64,000 nt of DNA from Holdemania massiliensis AP2 (GTDB lineage Bacteria > Bacillota_I > Bacilli_A > Erysipelotrichales > Erysipelotrichaceae): contig NZ_HE998572.1 of NCBI RefSeq assembly GCF_000327285.1, forward strand, positions 29,496 to 93,495, given 5' to 3'. This document shows positions 43,299-51,631 of the stretch, piece by piece. The translations under genes were made by a program, and so were the position numbers. How positions within the stretch are numbered: the stretch's first letter is position 1; each line of letters opens with the position of its first letter. The notes under the pieces were generated by a model. The model was not told the DNA's origin and ran no database searches. It was given only the letters and a program-made list of their open reading frames with translations.

Positions 43299-44879
43299 TC
43301 AATTTTCGCTCTGTTTTGGCTGCAGGACGAGATTCAGCAGCACACCGACCAGCAGCGCCATAAATGAAGACGTCAGAAACTGATCAATCGTATGTCCGCT
43401 GATGTAAGAAGAAACTAAACCGCAGCCCAGCGCCATTGCATACACTAAAACATCCAGACGCAGCATTCGCTTCCAACGAAGCAGTACTAAGACAGCGCCG
43501 AAACAAGTGACTAACAACCATGGAAGCACTGTTAAAGCTGCCCCTGCATAGCCCATTGTATAAATCTGCTGCGCAAAATCGCGTTCTAATAAAATCGAAC
43601 CATTATTAAACGTCGAATATGCCATTCCTAAAAACTTTTCCTTCCCGGAAAGCTCACTCCATTTATAGTCCATAAAGATTTTCTCAATCTGCCGGCCATT
43701 CACACGCTGCTCTAAAGGCAATTCCAGAACATCAACCCAAAATTTAGGATCGGCCGTGTAATAGTACCATTCCATATAATATTGAGTTGGTACACTGGCC
43801 ATCAGATTAGCACGGATTCCATAAGCCTCAAACATAAAGCGATAATAATCGCTGGTTTTCAGCTCAGTCGTATTCTCTAATGAACTGCCTAATTCTTTGC
43901 GCAGATAATCATCCTGCAGCAGGATCGCGGTATTCGCTGAATCGATACTCTGGTTCACGACTGCTGGGGAATGCGGTAAAATACAGGCGCTGACTAGCGA
44001 TGTTCCCGCACAGAATAAAACTACGGTTTTCTCAATCCGATTCTCCTTCATCATGAAAGATGTAAAAATATAAAGTACCAAAAAACCGAATGGAATCAAT
44101 ACAGTGCCGAAAGTGGCAACCCGCGTCGAAAGAATAATCATGGATAAGCTGTGAATGCCAATCAACGAGCCCAACGCAATCCGTTCCTTTTTGGATGAAC
44201 TGCGCTGAAAGAATAGATACAGTAAAGGCAGCAGCATAAACATTAAAATTCCCACGGTATTTCCTTCTTCAAAGAAAAATTTTGAAGCCAGCTGCCGCGG
44301 ATGAATTTTGGTTGGATCCGCATAAATGCCTAAAAACCAGCTGAGAAAGGGAGCAGCTGTCATTCCTGAATAGGTAGACTCTCCAAAAACAAACAAATCA
44401 CCGAGAAAAATCGGAACCGCTGTTAAACAGGATAAACTAACGGTAATTTGTTTAATTATTCTCTCTGTCAGATGAAGGTGATAGACACAGTACACCATTC
44501 CATAAGGAATGACGAGGGTCAGCAAATAAGTTATTTCCTTGGATAATTGAAAGAAAAAGTTGGGTGTCAGATATAAATTTTTATAGATTTCTGCCCCTTG
44601 ACGAATGTGCAGGAAAAAATAAACAGCCAGGGCAATGCCATACAGCCCACCTAACAGTAACGTTTTCTTTTTATTTTTATCAGCGAGAAAAAAGACCCAG
44701 CAAATAGCTAACGGTATGATTAAGAATCGAATCATGGTTGACGGTCTTGGGATACCGAATTGATTCAGAAAGGGATAGATCAGATAATCCAAATCGAATA
44801 CCGGCTGCATAACAAACAGAAGGAGAACAAAATATTTCATTGCTTTTTGTGATTGAAAGAACGTTTTTATTCTTGTCAT
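43299..44879 (-). CDS. O-antigen ligase/polymerase-like membrane protein (tandem copy 2)
   Basis: 526 residues with about 11-12 helices and a long outside loop (about 320-400: DDYLRKELGSSLENTTELKTSDYY ... ELPLEQRVNGRQIEKIF). The pattern of a big periplasmic-side loop between late helices and the conserved STRVATFG stretch before it fits the Wzy/O-antigen-ligase family, which joins repeat units outside the membrane. The N-terminal block FDLDYLIYPFLNQFGIPRPST is nearly the same as in the next gene, so the two arose by duplication. Three bases separate them. Start ATG overlaps no other gene; the ribosome site is GGGAGGAG. Confidence 0.82.
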   Translation of the reverse strand: MTRIKTFFQSQKAMKYFVLLLFVMQPVFDLDYLIYPFLNQFGIPRPSTMIRFLIIPLAICWVFFLADKNKKKTLLLGGLYGIALAVYFFLHIRQGAEIYKNLYLTPNFFFQLSKEITYLLTLVIPYGMVYCVYHLHLTERIIKQITVSLSCLTAVPIFLGDLFVFGESTYSGMTAAPFLSWFLGIYADPTKIHPRQLASKFFFEEGNTVGILMFMLLPLLYLFFQRSSSKKERIALGSLIGIHSLSMIILSTRVATFGTVLIPFGFLVLYIFTSFMMKENRIEKTVVLFCAGTSLVSACILPHSPAVVNQSIDSANTAILLQDDYLRKELGSSLENTTELKTSDYYRFMFEAYGIRANLMASVPTQYYMEWYYYTADPKFWVDVLELPLEQRVNGRQIEKIFMDYKWSELSGKEKFLGMAYSTFNNGSILLERDFAQQIYTMGYAGAALTVLPWLLVTCFGAVLVLLRWKRMLRLDVLVYAMALGCGLVSSYISGHTIDQFLTSSFMALLVGVLLNLVLQPKQSEN

Positions 44880-44882
44880 TTT

Positions 44883-46490
44883 TTACTCCTCCCTTTCTGT
44901 TTTTCCAGCAATACCGAAGACTCGATCTAATAAAATAGCTGCGACAAAGGCCATGAACATCGTCGTTACAAACTGATCCAAGGTATGTCCGCTAAGATAA
45001 GCAGCACCTAAGCCACAGCACAGGGACGTAGCCAAAACCATGACTTCTAAATTAAGACACTTTTTCCATCTAAGTAAAACAAACACAGCTCCGACGGCAG
45101 TTAAAATCAGCCACGGTCCCGCCAAAAGAATATCCCCAAGATAACCCAGCGTGTATTTCTGTTGGATAAAATCCTGTTCTAATAATATAGAACCATTCAT
45201 AAACGGCGTATATCCCATTCCCAACAGCTTCATCTTTGCATCAGCCATTCCCCATTTCTCATTCATGAAATAAGTTTGGAATTGACGTCCTGTCAGGCGT
45301 TGCTCCAAGGGAACAGTAAACAATAAGTCACTCCAAAATACGGGATCTTTTTTATAACTATACCAATCCATATAGTACATCTTCGGTATGCTGGAAATAA
45401 GATTATCCTCAATTCCTGATTTTTCAAATGCCTTTAAACAAAAATCCTCGTATTCCTGAGTTCCCGGCGTTAATTTTAAACGCCCCTCATAAGCCAAAAT
45501 TCCTTTTTGCAGCAAATCATCATCACCTCGGACTGCGTCATCGCTGATAGCATCACGCTTTTGGTTTTGAATCGCTGGCGTATACGGCAAAATCAATATA
45601 CTAACCAGGGATACCATTGCACTGAACAGCAATACCAGTACTTTAACCTTCTGATGCTTCAGCAGCAAGCTATCAAAGAGATACAGTGCTAGAAAAGCGA
45701 TAGGGATTAAAAAAGCACCGAGTGAAGCAACCCGCGTTGATAAAATCAGCATTGACAGACTTTGAACGAGAATTAAGATTGCCCAGGAAATTTTTTCTTT
45801 TCGCTGCTCGCTTTTGGAAAAGAAATAATACATTAACGGCAGCAGCATGAATAACAGAATACCAATCGTGTTTCCTTCATCAAAAAAGAACTTACATGCT
45901 AAACGCCGAGGTTCCACAGTTTCATAAATACCAGTAAACCAGCTGAAAAAAGGAGCGGCGGTATTGCCAAGATAGGTAGACTGACCAAAAACCAGCAAAT
46001 CACTGATTAAGATTGGAAATGATATTGTAGCCGATAAAATCGCTGTGATCTGCTTTAATGTTTTGGTTTTGATACGAATTGTGGTAAAGGCCGCAATCAG
46101 GCCAAAAGGAATGATTAAGGTTAAACAATAGGTTAGTTCACCAAAGATAGAAAACTGAAAATTGGAAGTCAGACGCAGCAAGGATGCAGTGTTGCGTACA
46201 ACTTGAACGTGAACCAAAAAATAAACGGCAAACACGAGAATATATAGTCCACCTAAGATTATCGTTTTTTTACGATTCTTGCCATAGGCGTAAAAACACC
46301 ACACGATTAAAGATGGAATCAACAAAAACCGAATCAACGTGGATGGACGCGGAAGTCCAAACTGATTTAGAAATGGATAAATTAAATAATCTAAATCAAT
46401 GATCGGCTGAAATGCCAAAATTAAAAGTAATATTCCTATTGCAGTTCCTTGTTTTAACCAAGGGTGCAAAAAAGCTTTGATTTTTTGCAT
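44883..46490 (-). CDS. O-antigen ligase/polymerase-like membrane protein (tandem copy 1)
   Basis: 535 residues from ATG 46490, which follows AAAGGAGGCTGGCCC; an ATG farther up lies before that site. About 11-12 helices, IDLDYLIYPFLNQFGLPRPST near the start, STRVASLGAFL before the large loop, and VPLEQRLTGRQFQTYFMNEKWG within it. Diverged tandem paralogue of the protein at 43299-44879; each may polymerise a different repeat or act as a pair. Assigned to the Wzy/ligase group by helix layout and loop rather than by a diagnostic motif. It heads a two-gene unit with its own promoter and terminator. Confidence 0.82.
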   Translation of the reverse strand: MQKIKAFLHPWLKQGTAIGILLLILAFQPIIDLDYLIYPFLNQFGLPRPSTLIRFLLIPSLIVWCFYAYGKNRKKTIILGGLYILVFAVYFLVHVQVVRNTASLLRLTSNFQFSIFGELTYCLTLIIPFGLIAAFTTIRIKTKTLKQITAILSATISFPILISDLLVFGQSTYLGNTAAPFFSWFTGIYETVEPRRLACKFFFDEGNTIGILLFMLLPLMYYFFSKSEQRKEKISWAILILVQSLSMLILSTRVASLGAFLIPIAFLALYLFDSLLLKHQKVKVLVLLFSAMVSLVSILILPYTPAIQNQKRDAISDDAVRGDDDLLQKGILAYEGRLKLTPGTQEYEDFCLKAFEKSGIEDNLISSIPKMYYMDWYSYKKDPVFWSDLLFTVPLEQRLTGRQFQTYFMNEKWGMADAKMKLLGMGYTPFMNGSILLEQDFIQQKYTLGYLGDILLAGPWLILTAVGAVFVLLRWKKCLNLEVMVLATSLCCGLGAAYLSGHTLDQFVTTMFMAFVAAILLDRVFGIAGKTEREE

Positions 46491-46520
46491 GGGCCAGCCT
46501 CCTTTGTGCATTTCTGTGAT

Positions 46521-46549
46521 ATTGTATCGGTTTTTATCTCGAATGTCTA
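46521..46549 (-). promoter_or_regulatory. Promoter of the tandem polymerase-like genes
   Basis: Minus-strand TAGACA (46549-46544), 17-base spacer, TACAAT (46526-46521), 31 bases before the start at 46490. Confidence 0.68.
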
Positions 46550-46568
46550 ACTTTTATTGCTTTCATTC

Positions 46569-48092
46569 CTATTGTTTTTTATAGAAAATTAATTTTGTCG
46601 TTTCAGGCAGCCCGTAATACTCTTTAAAACTATTCTGATGATAGGTATCTCCTTCTTCAATATCTGCCGAATGAATACTCTCTTCCGGCATTCGCGGAAT
46701 CCACGCTTCATCATCTTCAGGATGTTCGCGATAGTACTGGAGAATGGATTCCCGTTCAGCTTGAACTTGGGCGACCTGCGTATAAATTCGCTTCCATGAC
46801 AGACTTCGCTGCAGACACAATCCTCCGCAAATAACGAGGATAATCGCTGCTTCAGCGTTACTCGTTTTAATTCTGGAAGCGATCGAAGCTGTCAATAGGA
46901 TAATGAAATAAACTGTATACAGTGAGCTTCGAGGGCCATAAATTGGCGACAGCAGCATCGCTAAATTACAGGTTCCTGCCATCATGACCATCATAAGCTT
47001 TTCCACTCGTTCTTCATCCTCATATAAAGTGAAGAGAATCCAGAATAGATTAACAATATAAAGAAGATAAAACAGAGAACAGAAGATCATCCCTCCGGTC
47101 GTTTCCAAATCGTAGAAAACACTGAAAAATTCTAAATTCAGCTTCTCGACGAAGGTCGGCGCACAGCAAGCCACAATGGCCATCGTTAAAATGAGTCCCT
47201 GAACAACTGCCGCCAATTTATCTTTTTTGTTCATCCAAATTCGATCAACCCAATGATGGATCAGAGCAAGGAATGTGATCAAACTCAAAATCAGCATCAT
47301 ATATTTATTGGCAACAAACGTGTAATTTAAGAAATGTGTCCAGTTTTGTTGAATTTGACCCATCAGTCCCAATTCAATCCAGGTCTGGTTATCCCGAGCC
47401 AAGCGGAACGCCGCCCCTGGCGACATCCGAATCAAGGCGAAACCAAGAATACTGATGGCGAATCCGACAATCGTCAGTTTTAAGGCATCTTTCCGCTTGA
47501 AATAAGCGTAAATGAGCATTAAAAGATTAAGCAAAATACTGGCTGCCGAAATATTTTCCATGGCCAAACCAATGTAGAAGTTCAGAAAGATTAAAACTAA
47601 ATAATGGACAGGTTTAATTTTTTTATCAGTAAACAAAAGGGTCTTCATCATCCAAATAACAAGCAAAATTAAAAACAGCGGTACAACATAGGTTGTGCCC
47701 ATAATCCACGTATAGGTTTCCATTCGCAGACGATCTGCGACTGTCAACATCATCGCTGCGATCAAAATCGCAACTGAGAAAGAATTGCGCTTTGGATTGA
47801 CAATTTGATATAACAAAACATAGATGCCCGCGAACAAGGCTGGATTTAATAAATTCCATAATCCTTTGTGCGGGGCTACAATAAATCCCCATAGTTCCGC
47901 AAAATAGCGGCCAGACCAGGTAAAATAAAATTCCCATGCCTTACCGAACGGATTTCCGCTCATTCCATTGACGGCATAACCCCAATCATCGCCCGCCAGC
48001 GGTGTCCTGACTGTGATATAGTAAAATAAAACAAAAATAAATAAGGCTCCACCCAGCCAGCACCAGGACTTTCCTTTTTTTAATCTTTCCAT
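46569..48092 (-). CDS. DUF6056-like polytopic membrane protein
   Basis: 507 residues from ATG 48092 with GGAGGCGGATGC upstream. About 11-12 helices. The first outside loop reads RTPLAGDDWGYAVNG, then FYFTWSGRYFAELWG. An acidic pair in loop 1 followed by W-x-GR is the layout of DUF6056/GtrII-type GT-C-like proteins. The C-terminal end is a short outside or cytoplasmic tail (RMPEESIHSADIEEGDTYHQNSF). Such genes occur in capsule and rhamnan-type clusters and probably move a sugar from a lipid carrier to the polymer; no activity is proven for this family as far as I know. Lies 13 bases after the GT4 gene, so in the operon starting at 50242. Confidence 0.78.
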   Translation of the reverse strand: MERLKKGKSWCWLGGALFIFVLFYYITVRTPLAGDDWGYAVNGMSGNPFGKAWEFYFTWSGRYFAELWGFIVAPHKGLWNLLNPALFAGIYVLLYQIVNPKRNSFSVAILIAAMMLTVADRLRMETYTWIMGTTYVVPLFLILLVIWMMKTLLFTDKKIKPVHYLVLIFLNFYIGLAMENISAASILLNLLMLIYAYFKRKDALKLTIVGFAISILGFALIRMSPGAAFRLARDNQTWIELGLMGQIQQNWTHFLNYTFVANKYMMLILSLITFLALIHHWVDRIWMNKKDKLAAVVQGLILTMAIVACCAPTFVEKLNLEFFSVFYDLETTGGMIFCSLFYLLYIVNLFWILFTLYEDEERVEKLMMVMMAGTCNLAMLLSPIYGPRSSLYTVYFIILLTASIASRIKTSNAEAAIILVICGGLCLQRSLSWKRIYTQVAQVQAERESILQYYREHPEDDEAWIPRMPEESIHSADIEEGDTYHQNSFKEYYGLPETTKLIFYKKQ

Positions 48093-48105
48093 GCATCCGC
48101 CTCCG

Positions 48106-49278
48106 TTATAAAACTTCTGTAAATTTTCGGATGATTTCATCATTCGGATAATGATATTCCTGCAGCTGCTGCTTCATTTTCTGCAGCTCTTCTTTTGAAT
48201 TCAAAGCTTTTAACAAGCCTTGATTTAATCCTTCTTGACTGTTCTCTACAATCCAGCCATAATGCGGCGCGGTAATTTGTTCATGCACGCCTGCCACTTC
48301 TGTGGATAAAACCGGAGTTCCTGCGATAAAGGATTCATTGATCACCGTTGCAAAGCCTTCATATAACGAAGGCAAAACAAACAAGTCACAAGCTCGGATA
48401 TCGGCATACGGATTTGTTTTAAAACCAAGAAAATGAACATGCGTCAGCTTCAGTTCTTTCTGCATCTTCAATAACATTTCTTCCTGTTCGCCACCGCCAA
48501 TTAAGTAAAGCTCATGATCAATTCCCTGATTGATCACATATTGATGAGCTAATAATAAGCGATCTGCCGCTTTCTGCGGATGGAAACGAATAACCGAAAT
48601 AATATTGATTTGGGTCGGATCAATATCCGCTAAATCATCCATCATCTCCATACCTTTTTCGACTTTTTCAGTATTCATTAAATTATGGATTGTCATTACA
48701 TTTTTGATTCCAAATACTTTCTTATAAGCTTCGGTCGCTTCCGCGGAATCCGCTATATTCAAGTCGATACGCTGCAGGGCTGACTTTACCAAACGCATAT
48801 GATTCGCAGAATAATTGCATACGCTGTAATCGGTAAGTACCCAGTTTACTTTACGCTGACTGTTGCCATAAGCGGTGAAGATCGTACAAAAGCCTTCTTT
48901 TGCCGCCATTTCCACATCATAAGTCTCACTCAGCATTTTCTTTCTTTCTTTCAGAATTTTTTTTCGGATCAGCCCGGTTTTCATATAAAGCAATAATCGC
49001 AGCTTACTAAAAAGATGGGAGAGATCTCGCTTTTTCAGCAATTCCTTTAACGGACTGTCAACAGCATTAAAAAACGGTGTACCTTCAATAATATGGACGC
49101 CGTCCGGAACATCCTGAAGCAGCGTTCCAGTTTTATGTAAAACCAGCAAATCAATTTGATAGACCTGTTGATCAAGATTTTTCATTAATGTATTCAAAAC
49201 TCGGGCTACACCGCCCATTTCCATTTCATCATTAACAAACAAAATCTTTCGTTTTTTATGTTTATTTTGATCGGTCAT
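48106..49278 (-). CDS. GT4 family glycosyltransferase
   Basis: 390 residues with a GT-B fold. N-terminal KILFVNDEMEMGGVARVLNTLM is the acceptor-side motif (GGxxR). The donor half has SVIRFHPQKAADRLLLA, LYLIGGGEQEEML, and the retaining E-x7-E signature in LYEGFATVINESFIAG. It should transfer a sugar from a nucleotide donor with retention of the anomeric configuration, to a lipid-linked acceptor in the cytoplasm. Start overlaps the GT2 gene end by 17 bases, so they are tightly coupled. It is the only GT-B enzyme of the locus. Confidence 0.92.
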   Translation of the reverse strand: MTDQNKHKKRKILFVNDEMEMGGVARVLNTLMKNLDQQVYQIDLLVLHKTGTLLQDVPDGVHIIEGTPFFNAVDSPLKELLKKRDLSHLFSKLRLLLYMKTGLIRKKILKERKKMLSETYDVEMAAKEGFCTIFTAYGNSQRKVNWVLTDYSVCNYSANHMRLVKSALQRIDLNIADSAEATEAYKKVFGIKNVMTIHNLMNTEKVEKGMEMMDDLADIDPTQINIISVIRFHPQKAADRLLLAHQYVINQGIDHELYLIGGGEQEEMLLKMQKELKLTHVHFLGFKTNPYADIRACDLFVLPSLYEGFATVINESFIAGTPVLSTEVAGVHEQITAPHYGWIVENSQEGLNQGLLKALNSKEELQKMKQQLQEYHYPNDEIIRKFTEVL

Positions 49279-50242
49279 AAATGCCGAGCACCGCCTTCCA
49301 TTGTTTTCGCTTTAACAACGCAATAATCATTTTCTTCTTCAATCCCACCGATTTTACCATTATATCGTTTTCCCAACCCGGATAAAATTGTTTCAAATAC
49401 TTCATGTTTTCTTTAAGATAATATTCCCTGTCTTCAGATCGATCAAAATCTTTTATCCGTAATGTTGTCAAATCCAAACCGTGAATAATATAGCAGTGCT
49501 TCATTTCCTGAATAAATTGATTTTTCAATTGCTCATTAGAACAATGCGTTTCAATATAATCAATCACGCGTTGGATAGCTTCATAAATATGAAAGATTTT
49601 AGGATTGGCGCTGTGAGCAATTGAACCTGTCCGTTGATAATAAACATAGAAAGGTTCATTGACTTTAACAATTCGTTCCGCATTGAAACATATCATTGGA
49701 ATTGTAGCCAAGTCTTCATACCATTTTCCAATAGGGAATTCAATGTCCGAAAATAAAGATCGAGCAAACAGCTTATTACAGGCACTATTGTTCATCCGAA
49801 TCAGTTCCGGATGTGTTTTTATATCTGCTACCTGGAAATCCCCACCACTGGCCAATTCAACCCTGCCGTCATCATAGAGGTATTCCATATCACAAACTCC
49901 AATTTGAGCTTGATTTTCCAGCATAGTTTCTAACAGCTTTTCAATCATCGCAGGCCGAATAAAATCATCACTGTCAATGAATGCAAAGTATTCTCCCTGA
50001 GCTCTTTGAATTCCATAGTTACGCGCATCGCTCAATCCGCCGTTTGTTTTCTGCAGCAAATGAATGCGGGAATCTTTTTCTGCCCACTTCTGCATCAAAG
50101 AATAAGATTCATCCGTTGACCCATCATCCACTAATAAAATTTCCAGATTTGAATAGGTCTGATCTACGATCGACTGAACACAACGATCCAGATACATTTG
50201 TACGTTATAAACAGGAACAATGACACTGACTAGATGTTTCAA
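49262..50242 (-). CDS. GT2 family glycosyltransferase
   Basis: 326 residues; start is TTG at 50242, placed by AAAGGTGATG and by the VSVIVPVYNVQMYLDRCVQSIV opening. LVDDGSTDESYSLM and FIDSDDFIRPAMIE (about 91-104) are the GT-A site; WYEDLATIPMI is the acceptor block also seen in other GT2s of this locus. Soluble. First gene of a unit that continues with the GT4 and DUF6056-like genes. Sugar unknown. Confidence 0.92.
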   Translation of the reverse strand: MKHLVSVIVPVYNVQMYLDRCVQSIVDQTYSNLEILLVDDGSTDESYSLMQKWAEKDSRIHLLQKTNGGLSDARNYGIQRAQGEYFAFIDSDDFIRPAMIEKLLETMLENQAQIGVCDMEYLYDDGRVELASGGDFQVADIKTHPELIRMNNSACNKLFARSLFSDIEFPIGKWYEDLATIPMICFNAERIVKVNEPFYVYYQRTGSIAHSANPKIFHIYEAIQRVIDYIETHCSNEQLKNQFIQEMKHCYIIHGLDLTTLRIKDFDRSEDREYYLKENMKYLKQFYPGWENDIMVKSVGLKKKMIIALLKRKQWKAVLGIYDRSK

Positions 50243-50259
50243 TTTTCATCACCTTTTAT

Positions 50260-50268
50260 AGTATACCA
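50260..50268 (-). promoter_or_regulatory. Extended -10 promoter of the GT2/GT4/DUF6056 unit
   Basis: Minus-strand TGGTATACT, 17 bases before the TTG start; leader very short. Same block as before the second flippase gene (33928-33936). Confidence 0.55.
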
Positions 50269-50319
50269 GAATTTAATTCGGGTTGTGAAATTTTAGAAGA
50301 GGAAATCTGTATTTAAAAG

Positions 50320-51594
50320 TTAATTCTGCATCCTTTTCAGTACATTGGGCATTGAAAATACTGCACATTGAATCGCAAAGGAAGCGATAATTAATATACG
50401 ATAAGTATAGAAATAATGCATAAACGAATGATTGCGCAAGATTAGTATCCATATCAATGGAAACACAACAAAACAAAGAGTAAGTAAGAGTTTCTGCACA
50501 AACGCTTTCCAATCCTGAATCAAATGTGAAATTAATGCGGGAATTTTCGCAGCTAATGGAATATAAAACAACAACGCATACGGTAACCGCTGGAGTAATT
50601 CCAAGTTTTTATTAAGAACCAGACTATATGTTAGATCTAAGTTTTTGACTTCATCATTAGTTCGTAAAATGATCTGTTGGAAGGCATCCAAATAAATATT
50701 TTGATGTAAAACAAGCGTAGCCACCGTCCACTTCCCCATCCACATGGCCGCATACCCACTCAGCCACGCGCATCCAATCATGAACAACAATCCGATGGAA
50801 GATAACAGTGATCTTCGTTCCATCGTGAATATCAGTAACACCGCTGGAATGCCAAAGGTGACCAGTGGATAAGTCAGCAAGTCAAAATAATTGGTGATGA
50901 TACCAATCAAAAAGAAGAAGTAGATTGCATTCTCGCTCTTATTTAAACGTTCTCGAAACCTGAACAATAAAATTATCGAAAGAAGCGTAATGTAAACAAT
51001 AAATGAATACTGCAGGCAATACGCTGTGGCAACAGGCATGAAGAAAACAAAAGCGACTAATAAAGGAATAACCAGTTTTTTCCCGCCTTTTTCACTCATG
51101 ACCTTAACCGCGATCCCAAGCAGGAGAATTTGCAGGAATAAATTCAAAATTCTGAAATCCAAATAAGTCATCGCTGACAGAGCTATTTTCAAAGGCAGCA
51201 AATAGCCATGCCAATATCGTGCATAGGCATAGGTTTGTTTTCCTTCCGTCTTTCCTTTTACTAGATCCAGAAACGTTTGCTGCATTGTCTGATCTTCATT
51301 AAAGGAATGATGCGCGGCCACCGCATTATAAAAATGACTCTGATTACTTTCATAAATCAAGGTATTCATCATCAGAGCATCAGTATATAAATCCAACATC
51401 GTTGCATCATCATTTTCTATCACGCGATAGTACTCAAACTCCATTTCACTTGCAAAGACGTCAAAATTCTCCTTTAAGTTATCTTTTATCGGCTCTACAG
51501 GAAGTGAAAAAGCGATAGTATTTAGAGCTAATCCTCCGGCTATCGCTATTAATAAAATTAAAGCCAAGTTCCTTATCATTTTAAGTTTATTCAT
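50320..51594 (-). CDS. Polytopic membrane protein, possible GT-C enzyme
   Basis: 424 residues from ATG 51594. Earlier in-frame ATGs exist, but the one at 51603 overlaps the -10 box of a near-consensus promoter, so the 51594 ATG would lie at or next to the 5' end of the mRNA. About nine helices. After the first there is a roughly 100-residue outside loop (NLKENFDVFASEMEFEYYRVI...YARYWHGYLL), rich in acidic and aromatic residues. Loop-then-helix layout is GT-C-like, and the YARYWHG motif recurs in membrane proteins of capsule loci. I cannot assign a Pfam family by eye. It stands between a YfhO gene and a GT2 gene, so it belongs to the same surface-polymer machinery. Confidence 0.75.
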   Translation of the reverse strand: MNKLKMIRNLALILLIAIAGGLALNTIAFSLPVEPIKDNLKENFDVFASEMEFEYYRVIENDDATMLDLYTDALMMNTLIYESNQSHFYNAVAAHHSFNEDQTMQQTFLDLVKGKTEGKQTYAYARYWHGYLLPLKIALSAMTYLDFRILNLFLQILLLGIAVKVMSEKGGKKLVIPLLVAFVFFMPVATAYCLQYSFIVYITLLSIILLFRFRERLNKSENAIYFFFLIGIITNYFDLLTYPLVTFGIPAVLLIFTMERRSLLSSIGLLFMIGCAWLSGYAAMWMGKWTVATLVLHQNIYLDAFQQIILRTNDEVKNLDLTYSLVLNKNLELLQRLPYALLFYIPLAAKIPALISHLIQDWKAFVQKLLLTLCFVVFPLIWILILRNHSFMHYFYTYRILIIASFAIQCAVFSMPNVLKRMQN

Positions 51595-51601
51595 GACTGC
51601 C

Positions 51602-51630
51602 ATTATAGATAGTAGTAGAGTCGAAGTCAA
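51602..51630 (-). promoter_or_regulatory. Near-consensus promoter abutting the gene at 50320-51594
   Basis: Minus-strand TTGACT (51630-51625), 17-base spacer, TATAAT (51607-51602). It fills the gap after the YfhO gene stop at 51632. Transcription would begin at about 51595, next to the A of ATG 51594. Confidence 0.8.
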
Positions 51631-51631
51631 A

